A DNA stretch of 5,994 nt from Phycisphaerae bacterium (GCA_026647385.1 JAPKGY010000219.1:1-5994), one strand, 5' to 3'; counted from the first letter of the stretch, positions 1 through 5,994 are shown. Numbers and translations are program-made. The notes: generated from the sequence alone by a model not told the origin.

Positions 1-76
1 GGCGGCGTCGCGTGACCTCGACGAGAAGGGCCTGCGGCGGTGGGCGCGGGAACGAATCGGCGGCTTAGCGGATGCG

Positions 77-3000
77 ATGGCCGGTCTGGCTTGTTCCGCG
101 GCCAGCGCTCGCCTGGTCAATTACGTGATCCACGTCAGCGTGGACGGCTTGCGCCCGGACGCCATTACCCGCCTCGGCCCGACGAGTCTTCCGAACTTTT
201 ACCGCTTTCGGACGGAGGGCGCGTTCACCGACAACGCCCGGACGGATTATGATTATACCGTTACCCTGCCCAATCATTGCACGCAACTGACCGGACGAGG
301 CGTTCTGGGGGCCACGGGGCATAATTGGACGGGGAACAGCGATCCGGAGCCCGGCGCAACCCTGGCGTCCAATAAGGGTTCCTACGTCGCGGGTGTGTGC
401 GACGTGGTTCACGACAACGGACTGCGGACCGGCATTTACGCCAACAAGTCCAAGTTTTCCCTCTTCGACACGAGTTGGAACGCCGGCAACGGTGCCCTCG
501 ACGGTACGCCGCCGGACAACGGGCGCGACAAGGTCGATGTTTACTACATGACCGCGGGTTCGGAGCCGACGGTGAACCGGCTGGTGACGGACATGCAGGC
601 GCAGCCCTTTGCCTACGCTTTCATTCACCTGGCCGACCTGGACCGCGTCGGGGGCTGGGACCCCACGCCCGGCTCAGAGTACAGCAACGCGGTCATCGAA
701 ATCGACAACCGGCTGGGTGTGATCTTCGACATGATCGACACGACGCCGCAATTCGCCGGTCGGACGGCGGTCATTCTGACCGCCGACCACGGCGGCACGC
801 CGGCGGGTCATAATAGCGCCGGTGTGGTGGAGAACTACACGATTCCGTTTTACGTGTGGGGGCCGGGCGTGACGCCGGGGGCGAATCTTTACACCATGAA
901 TCCCGGGCGCCGGCTGGATCCGGGGACCAGCCGGCCGACCTATTCCGCCAGCCCGCAGCCCATTCGCAACGGCGAGGCAGCCAATGTCGCATTGGAACTG
1001 CTGGGCCTGCCGGCGGTCCCGGGGTCAACAATCAATCCAACCCAGAATCTGGCGTGGAGCACTTCGACTGATCCGGTTCCGGCCGCACCGGTTGCAACTG
1101 CGGCCACGGGTGCGATTAACTGCGGCTTTGCCGCGCACTGGAACAGTGTGAGCGGGGCGACGGGTTACCTGCTGGATGTGGCCAAGGACAGCGGATTCAC
1201 CCAGTATGCATCCGGATACCAGGACGTCGTCGTGGGCAATGTGTTGTCATTCAACGTGACCGGCCTCAACGCCAGCACGACCTATTACTACCGGGTGTGG
1301 GCGTACAACGACAACGGCACGAGCGGCAGTTCCAATACGATCAGCGTGGCCACCACGGCTAGTGTGAGTCCGCCGTCCGCGCCGGTTGCCGCCGCCGCCA
1401 GCGCGGTGATCGGAACCGGTTTCACCGCCAATTGGGGCACCGGCTGCGGCGCGACCGGCTATCGGCTGGATGTGTCCACGAGCAGCACGTTCAGCAGTTA
1501 CCTTGCCGGGTATCAGAACCTCGACGTGGGGAACGTCACCAGCCGGGTGGTGAGTGAATTGAACGGCAGCACGACCTACTACTACCGCGTGCGGGCTTAC
1601 AACGGATTCGGATCGAGTGGAAACTCCAACACCATCGGTGTGACGACCGCCGACATCAACTTCTGTATTCCCGGTTTACTGCTGGGTCACGGCGACATGG
1701 AGGATTCGAGCACGGTGGAATACTCCGTTTGTCCGGACTGGGCACCGTACAGCGCCGGCTCCGGTGCGGCCTCATGGGCCAAGGAGCAGACCATCGTTCA
1801 CGGCGGATCGGCTTCGCAGCGGGCCAAGAACATCAATGGCCAGGCCGGCAGCCTGATCGGCGTCTACCAGACCATCGATGCGAACGTTGGAGACGCCTTC
1901 ACTTTTGAGGGCTGGGTCTATCCGGAGACGAACCCGGCTTACGCCCAGGCGGCGATGGCGGCCCGGTGGGACGGGTCGACCGCCATTCCCGACGGGACGG
2001 CCAGTTGGAAGATATCGGGCGGCGCCCGGCTCACCTGGACGAAGATCCAGGGGTTCTCGGGCAATGCCACCTCCGATCGTGTGACCCTCTTCCTCGACAG
2101 TCGGTACAAATCAGGCAGCGTCTCCATCACCGCGTACTGGGACGACATCGTGAGCTATCGTGCCTATGTGCCGCCTCCGCCGACCGTGAGCGTGGCGAGC
2201 AGCACCTCGCTCCACGTGGATGTGAACGCCGGCTGCAATGCCACCAACAGCGCGGCTCAGTTTGCGGTCACCATCGGAGGGGGAGGGTACACGCTGGGAA
2301 CGCACTGGGTGCAGGCCAACGGAACGGTGAGTCCGTCGCCGGTCTGGCAGACGGATGCGGCGTGGGGGACGGTTACACTCGCCGGCCTGACGACGGGAAC
2401 GACCTACACATTCAGGGAGAAGGCCCGCTACAGCAGTACCCACGCGCAGGAAACCAGCCTGGGTGTGTCGGCGAACATCACGCCGGGCGAGGTGACGCCC
2501 ACTCCGCCGACGATCACCCAGCATCCGAGCGATCAGACGGTGGCGGCAGGCGAGACGGCGACCTTCACCGTGGCGGCCGCGGGCACGCCTCCGTTGACCT
2601 ATCGGTGGCAGAAGAACCAGACGAATCTGACCGACGGCGGGCATTATTCCGGCTGCACGACGGCGACGCTGACGATCGCCGGGGCCGACGGCGGCGATGA
2701 GGCCGACTATCGCTGCGTAGTCACCAACAACCATGGCTCGGCCGCTTCCAACGAGGCGGCCTTGACGGTCACAAGTTGCTCGACGCCCACGCTGCTGAAC
2801 GGCGGATTCGAGGGCAGCCACACCGCCGGGATCGGGGCCAACTGGACCGGCTATACGCGCCCGACGGTCCCTTCCTTCATCAGCTACACCATCCAGACGG
2901 CCTCGCCGCCGGAGGGCCTGCAGTATCAGCAGATCCAGTCATCGTATGTGGCGACGGGTGGGGCCGGCGTGTACCAGGTGGTGACGGGGTGTACGAGCGG

Positions 3001-3775
3001 AGTGACGTACCGCATCCAGGGTTCTTTCCGGACCAACTCCTCCAGCGGCCGGGCAACGGTCAAATGTGCGCCCAACGGCAGCACCTCGTACGGCAGTGCG
3101 ATCGATCTGACTCCGGCCGCCAGCACGACCAGCGGCACCTGGGTCACGTTCGACGGGACGGTCACGGCGACGGCGTCGTCGATGACGGTTTTTCTGGACG
3201 GCCAGACGCATGTTCAGGTGTCCGGGGATGGGAAAGTGGCGGCCTTTGACAACCTCAGAATCACCTGCGCCTCCGGTGGTGTTGCGGCGCCGGCGATCAC
3301 GCAGCATCCCGGCGCCCAGAGCGTCTGCCCGGGTGCATCCGCGACGTTTACCGTGGCGGCGACCGGCGACGGTGCGCTGGGGTATCAGTGGCAGAAGAGC
3401 GGTTCCAATCTGGCCGACGGCGGGCACTACTCCGGCTGTACGACGGCTGCCCTGACGGTGTCCAATGCGGACGCGAACGACGCGTCGAGTTACCGATGCG
3501 TTGTGTCGAACGCCGGCGGGAGTACCCACTCGAACCCGGCGGCACTGACCTTGAAGCCGCTGGTTGTCGCGGATCTCGACCGGGACTGCGACGTGGACCT
3601 GGACGACCTGAACCTCTTTGATGCCTGCTTGTTTGGCCCGCGGGTTCCTTTCGATTCCGGTTGCGAAGACAGGGACTTGGACGCCGATACCGACGTGGAC
3701 CAGGACGACTTCGGCGTCTTCCAGCGGTGCTACAGCGGCGAGAATGAGCCGACCGATCCCGACTGTGCGAACTGA
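77..3775 (+). CDS. Secreted multidomain type I phosphodiesterase/nucleotide pyrophosphatase family protein with FN3, Ig-like, jelly-roll and dockerin-like modules
   Basis: Probable extracytoplasmic metal-dependent phosphodiesterase or phosphatase of the alkaline phosphatase superfamily; the substrate cannot be read from the sequence. Residues count from the ATG at 77. The catalytic domain spans about 12-330: VSVDGLRPD (metal ligand D23), TVTLPNH (T63 as nucleophile), the SKFSLFDTSW block near 125-134, LADLDRVGG (D189), TADHGG (D237, H238), H245, IPFYVWGPG, then PIRNGEAANVALELLGLP near 295-312. Position 193 is Gly where the family's D-x3-H motif has a metal-binding His. After it come FN3-like repeats (335-427, 432-525), a jelly-roll region (530-697), an FN3-like stretch (702-803), Ig-like 1 (811-898), jelly-roll 2 opening with LLNGGFEG (900-1066), Ig-like 2 (1072-1159) and paired EF-hand loops (1166-1177, 1200-1211). 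The start is uncertain: no Shine-Dalgarno precedes 77, only 11 residues precede a likely ASA|R signal cleavage, and the frame stays open to base 2, so the true start may be off-window. The family call is solid; activity is inferred. Confidence 0.93.
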   Translation: MAGLACSAASARLVNYVIHVSVDGLRPDAITRLGPTSLPNFYRFRTEGAFTDNARTDYDYTVTLPNHCTQLTGRGVLGATGHNWTGNSDPEPGATLASNKGSYVAGVCDVVHDNGLRTGIYANKSKFSLFDTSWNAGNGALDGTPPDNGRDKVDVYYMTAGSEPTVNRLVTDMQAQPFAYAFIHLADLDRVGGWDPTPGSEYSNAVIEIDNRLGVIFDMIDTTPQFAGRTAVILTADHGGTPAGHNSAGVVENYTIPFYVWGPGVTPGANLYTMNPGRRLDPGTSRPTYSASPQPIRNGEAANVALELLGLPAVPGSTINPTQNLAWSTSTDPVPAAPVATAATGAINCGFAAHWNSVSGATGYLLDVAKDSGFTQYASGYQDVVVGNVLSFNVTGLNASTTYYYRVWAYNDNGTSGSSNTISVATTASVSPPSAPVAAAASAVIGTGFTANWGTGCGATGYRLDVSTSSTFSSYLAGYQNLDVGNVTSRVVSELNGSTTYYYRVRAYNGFGSSGNSNTIGVTTADINFCIPGLLLGHGDMEDSSTVEYSVCPDWAPYSAGSGAASWAKEQTIVHGGSASQRAKNINGQAGSLIGVYQTIDANVGDAFTFEGWVYPETNPAYAQAAMAARWDGSTAIPDGTASWKISGGARLTWTKIQGFSGNATSDRVTLFLDSRYKSGSVSITAYWDDIVSYRAYVPPPPTVSVASSTSLHVDVNAGCNATNSAAQFAVTIGGGGYTLGTHWVQANGTVSPSPVWQTDAAWGTVTLAGLTTGTTYTFREKARYSSTHAQETSLGVSANITPGEVTPTPPTITQHPSDQTVAAGETATFTVAAAGTPPLTYRWQKNQTNLTDGGHYSGCTTATLTIAGADGGDEADYRCVVTNNHGSAASNEAALTVTSCSTPTLLNGGFEGSHTAGIGANWTGYTRPTVPSFISYTIQTASPPEGLQYQQIQSSYVATGGAGVYQVVTGCTSGVTYRIQGSFRTNSSSGRATVKCAPNGSTSYGSAIDLTPAASTTSGTWVTFDGTVTATASSMTVFLDGQTHVQVSGDGKVAAFDNLRITCASGGVAAPAITQHPGAQSVCPGASATFTVAATGDGALGYQWQKSGSNLADGGHYSGCTTAALTVSNADANDASSYRCVVSNAGGSTHSNPAALTLKPLVVADLDRDCDVDLDDLNLFDACLFGPRVPFDSGCEDRDLDADTDVDQDDFGVFQRCYSGENEPTDPDCAN
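110..1066 (+). other. Catalytic domain: alkaline phosphatase superfamily, type I phosphodiesterase/NPP branch
   Basis: This is the enzyme part of the plus-strand protein, about residues 12-330. In characterised NPP enzymes two zinc ions are held by Asp, Thr, Asp and His at one site and by Asp, His and His at the other. Here D23, T63, D237 and H238 fit the first site. D189 and probably H245 fit the second, while the remaining His position is G193. H245 lies only seven residues after the DH pair, much closer than the third His of classical NPPs, so its role is less certain. The block running through GRRLDPGTSRPTYS and PIRNGEAANVALELLGLP to the end of the domain looks like a subfamily signature rather than a general NPP feature. 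Confidence 0.85.
1079..1651 (+). repeat. Tandem pair of fibronectin type III-like domains
   Basis: Two direct repeats of about 93 residues sit at residues 335-427 and 432-525 (bases about 1079-1357 and 1370-1651). Each begins with a P-x-AP linker. Each carries a W-x(n)-ATGY-L-DV strand, a GYQ-(N/D)-VGNV segment and the hallmark STTYYYRV-AYN-G strand. From VGNV onward 28 of 41 aligned residues are identical by hand count, and the DNA is also visibly similar, so this looks like an internal duplication. FN3 domains in bacterial secreted enzymes usually act as spacers or bind polysaccharide or surface partners; which applies here is unknown. Confidence 0.85.
1664..2167 (+). other. Jelly-roll (carbohydrate-binding-module-like) region 1
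   Basis: Residues about 530-697 open with a GHGDMED segment, continue through SASQRAKNINGQ, GVYQTIDANVGDAFTFEGWVY and VTLFLDSR, and close with ITAYWDDIVSY. This order is typical of CBM4/9-like and related galactose-binding-like beta-sandwiches: an opening strand near the ligand, a central 'Y-F-W' strand, and a final 'D-D--' strand. No ligand can be named from sequence alone. The assignment rests on pattern and not on a profile match. Confidence 0.55.
2507..3553 (+). repeat. Two Ig-like domains flanking a second jelly-roll region
   Basis: Ig-like 1 covers residues about 811-898 and Ig-like 2 about 1072-1159 (bases about 2507-2770 and 3290-3553). Both run ITQHP, TATFTV or SATFTV, a Y-WQK strand, the block DGGHYSGCTTA, and YRCVV-N. 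From GGHYSG onward 29 of 45 residues are identical by hand count. Between them residues 900-1066 (bases 2774-3274) form a beta-sandwich starting LLNGGFEG and ending AAFDNLRITC, resembling a carbohydrate-binding module. The Cys complement differs: Ig-like 2 has C1084, C1121 and C1141, whereas Ig-like 1 has only the equivalents of the last two (C860, C880). These domains are probably adhesive or spacer elements. Confidence 0.75.
3563..3772 (+). other. C-terminal dockerin-like paired EF-hand module with conserved cysteines
   Basis: The last 70 residues hold two calcium-binding-type loops. The first has D1166, D1168, D1170, D1174 and D1177; the second has D1200, D1202, D1204, D1208 and D1211. This is the D-x-D-x-D-x3-D-x2-D spacing of dockerin type I loops. 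Each loop is followed by a short helix with a Cys exactly seven residues after the last Asp (C1184, C1218). Further Cys occur at 1196 and 1230. Such tails bind cohesins in cellulosomes, but in planctomycetes they are common on exported proteins with no known cohesin partner, so an attachment or sorting role is inference. Confidence 0.8.
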
Positions 3776-4001
3776 GGTTCGGCGGAAGCCCGCCCGGAGA
3801 CGGCTTCGAGGGAATCTCTGATTCTTGCGCCGACCCAACGGGTCTCTCCAGGATTCGCGCGGCGATCGGAACGCGAACGGGCGGAAGTCCTCGCGCAAAG
3901 CTCCGTGCGGCTCGCCGTGGCGACCTGTACCACCCAAGCCCGCTGATTCATGCCACTCTTTTGCGGATGCACCGTTCGCGGTTCCGCTCGGGGTCGGCTG
4001 A
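3776..4001. other. Intergenic region between convergent genes
   Basis: These 226 bases separate the TGA of the plus-strand gene from the TAA of the minus-strand gene. No credible coding sequence lies here, because the open frames crossing it are extensions of shadow frames. No hairpin followed by a T-run is visible for either strand, so I cannot point to a standard intrinsic terminator. The one clear structure is the interrupted inverted repeat listed separately. Confidence 0.7.
3863..3990. repeat. Interrupted inverted repeat between the convergent genes
   Basis: The left arm at 3863-3880 reads cgatcggaacgcgaacgg. The right arm at 3972-3990, read on the minus strand, is cgagcggaaccgcgaacgg. 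The arms agree at 17 positions, with one mismatch and one extra C, and are separated by 91 bases. In RNA from either strand they could pair into a long stem enclosing a large loop. The position downstream of both stop codons suits a role in 3'-end formation or mRNA stability. There is no T-run, so a terminator role is only a possibility. Confidence 0.5.
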
Positions 4002-5927
4002 TTACGGGTTGCACAGCGGAGTCGACGCCTGACTCCATGGCACGTTGCCGCCCGTATAACAGTTCTGGAACTCCGCGAAATCGGAACTGTCGATTCCCTG
4101 ATCGCCGTTGTGGTTCAGGCACTCGCAGCCGGCGGGGACGCCGCTCGTCGGGGTTCCGGTGTAGCAGGCCTGGAAGATCCCGAAGTCATCGTGGTCGACG
4201 TCGCCGTCGATATCGGCGTCCGCGAAAGGCCGGGGGCAGCACCGGTAATTCTCGCAGAGAGTGCTGTTCCCTCGGTAGATGCCGTCCAAGAGCGTGCAGT
4301 CGCCTTGCGTGGTGATGACGCACTCGCCGTCGGGCTTGCAGCAGGCTCCCGTGTTCACGATTCCCCCCTCGACAAGCACGCCATCGAGAAGGACCATGGC
4401 GTCGAGGTTGGTGCGCCAGTAGCCGTCGGTCGGCGCTCCGGAGATCGTGTGGGATGAGGAGTAAGTCAGGCATCGCGTCGGGGTTCCGCCGGGCTTGCAG
4501 GCGTAGGCGTCGCCCTGCGTGGCCTTGTCCTGCAATTCGCAGCCTGGACCGACGCCGACGGCGACGCGGTTGAACGGCCCCTTGTAGACTCGGTCGAAGG
4601 CCCCGCAATAGTCGTAGTAGGTGGTCACTCCGCCCGATCGGCGCTGGGTGGACATCCAGATCAGGACCTTGTTGGTGGTCAATTTGAGATAGACCCGGTG
4701 CGACCCGCCGCCCAGGGCGAAGTCTCCGCAGGAACCGCCGCCGGAATCCTGCATCGACGCCTCGTAGCCTTCGATCTCCGGAGGGGAATACACCCAACTG
4801 GGCGGGCACTCGGTCAACGCGTTGCCTCGCCCGCTGCGCAGTTCGCGCCACACGTTGCCATCGAAGAACATCGGGTGATTCATCTGCGGCAGGTGGGCGG
4901 CCACTCCCTGTTCCATGCACTTGCACGGGTCCTTATCCGCGACCGCCAGGAAGCCGAAGGCGATGGCGGGCCAGGTCTTGCCGGTGCCGGTTTGCGGATT
5001 GAACGGCGGGACCAGGGAGGGGCAGTGGGCGTTCAGGTAATCCAGGTCGCTCTGCTGCTCGTAATTGCCCTCGTTGACCTCGCGGACCTGTTGGCAAATG
5101 ATCGGATAGGGGCCCTCCGCGCAGCATTCGGGGTCGCCGCTGCCATAGTCCTTATCGCGTTTGCCTCGCCAGATGTAGTCCGTGGGGGCGTGCTCGTCGT
5201 CGAGGTTGAGTTCGACATAGGTGTTATTGATGAACGCTCGCGGGTTCGCGGGCCCTCCCGAATCGTGAAGATTAAAAACCAGGGTCAGCGGATGCTCGTC
5301 CGTTCCCTGGACCGCGTTCGGACTCGGCTGGTCCCACGGTCGAAGCGGCGACCAGCTCTGAATGCGCGGCGACAGATCGTGGGTGAAGATGCCGAGCGAG
5401 GTGTAGTAGCCGGACTCCTGCTGCCAGACGCAGTCGACCCGGCCGAACTCCGCGATCGTTTCGACCCAGCCGCCCTTGGTGCAGTTCGTGCCGGCGGTGA
5501 AATTGTCGGGGCCGGCATAGAAGGTGCTCGGCCCGACGGTGAAGCCGGCCGGCGTCTTGAAGCTTCCGCAGTCGTTGGTGACCCAGGCCTGCCAGGCCAG
5601 GTAGAGGCGCGACGGTGAAGTTTGCAGCGTCACACCGCAGCCGTTGTACGGGGCGGTCGGGTCTCCGTTGTCGGACTTGTATGGATAGATGCCGGTGCTG
5701 CTGCCGGCGGGCATCGGGCCGCCTTCCCAGAGGGTGCCGTTCGGCTGGTAGGCCGGGTTGGCCCGGTTGTCCCACGCCCACTGGCTGTAGTTGTCGAAGG
5801 GATCCGCCCAGATCACGCGGTCGGTTCTCGGGTCGCCGCCCGGTCTGATCCGGGCACCCGGTGCGGCGGTCGCGGTCAGGGCGATGAGCGCGAACGTATA
5901 GATCTTAAAACTTCTTCGTTCCACCAT
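4002..5927 (-). CDS. Secreted cysteine-rich protein of unknown function with dockerin-like C-terminus
   Basis: A 641-residue exported protein that I do not recognise as a named family. I chose the ATG at 5927 rather than the in-frame ATG at 5945 because GGAGGGGA sits just upstream (GGAGG six bases from the ATG) and because the N-terminus is then a normal signal peptide: a basic VERRSFK stretch, the hydrophobic core IYTFALIALTATAA, and likely cleavage after ATA (residue 21). The mature protein starts with a WADPFDNYSQW segment (about 41-50) and later has FNRVAVGVGPGCEL (452-465) and LDAMVLLDGVLVEGG (508-522). These segments resemble concanavalin A/LamG-like sandwiches, but only loosely. A cysteine module (527-564) and two EF-hand loops (570-581, 605-616) end the protein. 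All 28 cysteines fall after the signal peptide, pointing to many disulfides and an oxidising location. No catalytic motif is evident. A binding or structural role in the envelope or matrix is inferred. The gene converges on the phosphodiesterase gene and is not co-transcribed with it. Confidence 0.9.
   Translation of the reverse strand: MVERRSFKIYTFALIALTATAAPGARIRPGGDPRTDRVIWADPFDNYSQWAWDNRANPAYQPNGTLWEGGPMPAGSSTGIYPYKSDNGDPTAPYNGCGVTLQTSPSRLYLAWQAWVTNDCGSFKTPAGFTVGPSTFYAGPDNFTAGTNCTKGGWVETIAEFGRVDCVWQQESGYYTSLGIFTHDLSPRIQSWSPLRPWDQPSPNAVQGTDEHPLTLVFNLHDSGGPANPRAFINNTYVELNLDDEHAPTDYIWRGKRDKDYGSGDPECCAEGPYPIICQQVREVNEGNYEQQSDLDYLNAHCPSLVPPFNPQTGTGKTWPAIAFGFLAVADKDPCKCMEQGVAAHLPQMNHPMFFDGNVWRELRSGRGNALTECPPSWVYSPPEIEGYEASMQDSGGGSCGDFALGGGSHRVYLKLTTNKVLIWMSTQRRSGGVTTYYDYCGAFDRVYKGPFNRVAVGVGPGCELQDKATQGDAYACKPGGTPTRCLTYSSSHTISGAPTDGYWRTNLDAMVLLDGVLVEGGIVNTGACCKPDGECVITTQGDCTLLDGIYRGNSTLCENYRCCPRPFADADIDGDVDHDDFGIFQACYTGTPTSGVPAGCECLNHNGDQGIDSSDFAEFQNCYTGGNVPWSQASTPLCNP
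4005..4235 (-). other. C-terminal dockerin-like paired EF-hand module of the minus-strand protein
   Basis: Loop 1 has D570, D572, D574, D578 and D581. Loop 2 has N605, N607, D609, D613 and D616. Both are followed by the same helix type, FGIFQACYTG and FAEFQNCYTG, with the Cys seven residues after the last loop Asp (C588, C623). Additional cysteines at 601, 603 and 639 correspond in part to those of the tail on the neighbouring phosphodiesterase. A shared attachment or assembly function is inferred, and no partner is visible in the window. Confidence 0.8.
4236..4349 (-). other. Seven-cysteine 'GACC' module
   Basis: Residues 527-564 of the minus-strand protein read GACC-K-PDGEC, then TTQGDC, then G-YRGNSTLC, then RCC. 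Seven cysteines fall in 38 residues, at 529, 530, 536, 544, 558, 563 and 564. From memory, modules with this GACC-PDG-C, T--DC, G-Y-G---TC order recur in planctomycete exported proteins next to dockerin-like tails. I know no assigned function. It joins directly to the EF-hand tail and may act as a disulfide-locked linker. Confidence 0.6.
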
Positions 5928-5930
5928 TGT

Positions 5931-5938
5931 TCCCCTCC
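5931..5938 (-). promoter_or_regulatory. Shine-Dalgarno sequence that decides the start of the minus-strand gene
   Basis: On the minus strand GGAGGGGA occupies 5938 down to 5931, with GGAGG ending six bases before the ATG at 5927. The alternative ATG at 5945 has only a GGAG at a poor distance (12 bases). The site therefore supports the shorter protein with a clean signal peptide. No convincing -35/-10 promoter is visible in the remaining bases to the right edge. Confidence 0.8.
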
Positions 5939-5994
5939 GATCCATTGACTGAAAGCACTCCGCTCCATCCGCCCGGCGGTGCAGCCGGACCCTT

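Noticed and set aside
3832..3844. Short hairpin gaccc-aac-gggtc downstream of the phosphodiesterase stop codon, as an intrinsic terminator
   Set aside because: The stem is only five pairs with a three-base loop and is not followed by a T-run (tctcc follows). It is too weak to call.
2939..3937. Long minus-strand open frame of 332 codons opposite the 3' part of the phosphodiesterase gene
   Set aside because: It lies antisense to well-supported Ig-like and EF-hand coding sequence, its translation is Arg-rich low-complexity typical of GC-rich shadow frames, and it shows no domain motif.
3971..3982. Small hairpin accg-ttcg-cggt just past the minus-strand stop codon
   Set aside because: Only four base pairs and no T-run on either strand. 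It also lies within the right arm of the larger inverted repeat.
3730..4122. Minus-strand open frame of 130 codons spanning the intergenic gap
   Set aside because: It starts inside the minus-strand gene in another frame, has no ribosome binding site, overlaps both genes and has shadow-like Arg/Ser-rich composition.
3563..4235. Evidence for a cellulosome
   Set aside because: Dockerin-like tails are present, but the window has no cohesin, scaffoldin or glycoside hydrolase domain. The cysteine-framed tail type occurs on many non-cellulolytic exported proteins.
4698..5618. Plus-strand open frame of 306 codons opposite the minus-strand gene
   Set aside because: It is fully antisense to a gene with signal peptide, Shine-Dalgarno and recognisable C-terminal modules. 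Its Arg/Val/Ala-rich translation is the usual mirror of a GC-rich gene.
5943..5945. Upstream ATG as the start of the minus-strand gene, giving 647 residues
   Set aside because: It lacks a well-placed ribosome binding site, and the strong GGAGG lies between it and the ATG at 5927, which also gives a better signal peptide.
5973..5988. Hairpin ccggc-ggtgca-gccgg upstream of the minus-strand gene as an operator or riboswitch
   Set aside because: A five-pair GC stem is expected by chance at this base composition, and no conserved regulatory motif surrounds it.

Overview
The window reads as a fragment of a GC-rich bacterial chromosome. The best guess is a planctomycete, most likely of the Phycisphaerae type. 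That guess rests on protein style, not on a marker gene. Both genes encode large secreted proteins that end in the same short Cys-bearing double EF-hand (dockerin-like) tail. One gene carries Ig-like repeats of the 'DGGHYSGCTTA' kind and the other a 'TGACC-PDG-C' cysteine module, both of which I associate from memory with planctomycete exported proteins.

Layout: two long genes point toward each other. The plus-strand gene (77-3775, possibly starting left of the window) encodes a protein of about 1,232 residues. It has an N-terminal type I phosphodiesterase / nucleotide pyrophosphatase domain (alkaline phosphatase superfamily). This is followed by two fibronectin-III-like repeats, a jelly-roll region, a further beta-rich region, an Ig-like repeat, a second jelly-roll, a second Ig-like repeat and a C-terminal dockerin-like module. 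The minus-strand gene (4002-5927) encodes a 641-residue, cysteine-rich exported protein of unknown function. It has a lectin/LamG-like flavour, a 7-Cys module and the same type of dockerin-like tail. The 226-base gap between the two stop codons holds no gene but contains a near-perfect interrupted inverted repeat. The 49 bases right of 5945 are the leader of the minus-strand gene, whose ribosome binding site lies at 5931-5938.

The two genes are not an operon because they converge. What links them is the shared tail, which suggests that both products pass through the same surface or extracellular retention or assembly route. The phosphodiesterase probably acts on phosphate esters outside the cytoplasm while its repeats bind surface or polysaccharide material. 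The second protein looks like a binding or structural protein, with no enzyme motif that I recognise. The most notable oddities are an apparently lost metal-ligand His in the phosphodiesterase, the matching cysteine frame of the two tails, and the intergenic inverted repeat. I see no RNA gene, mobile element, CRISPR array, defence system or biosynthetic cluster.
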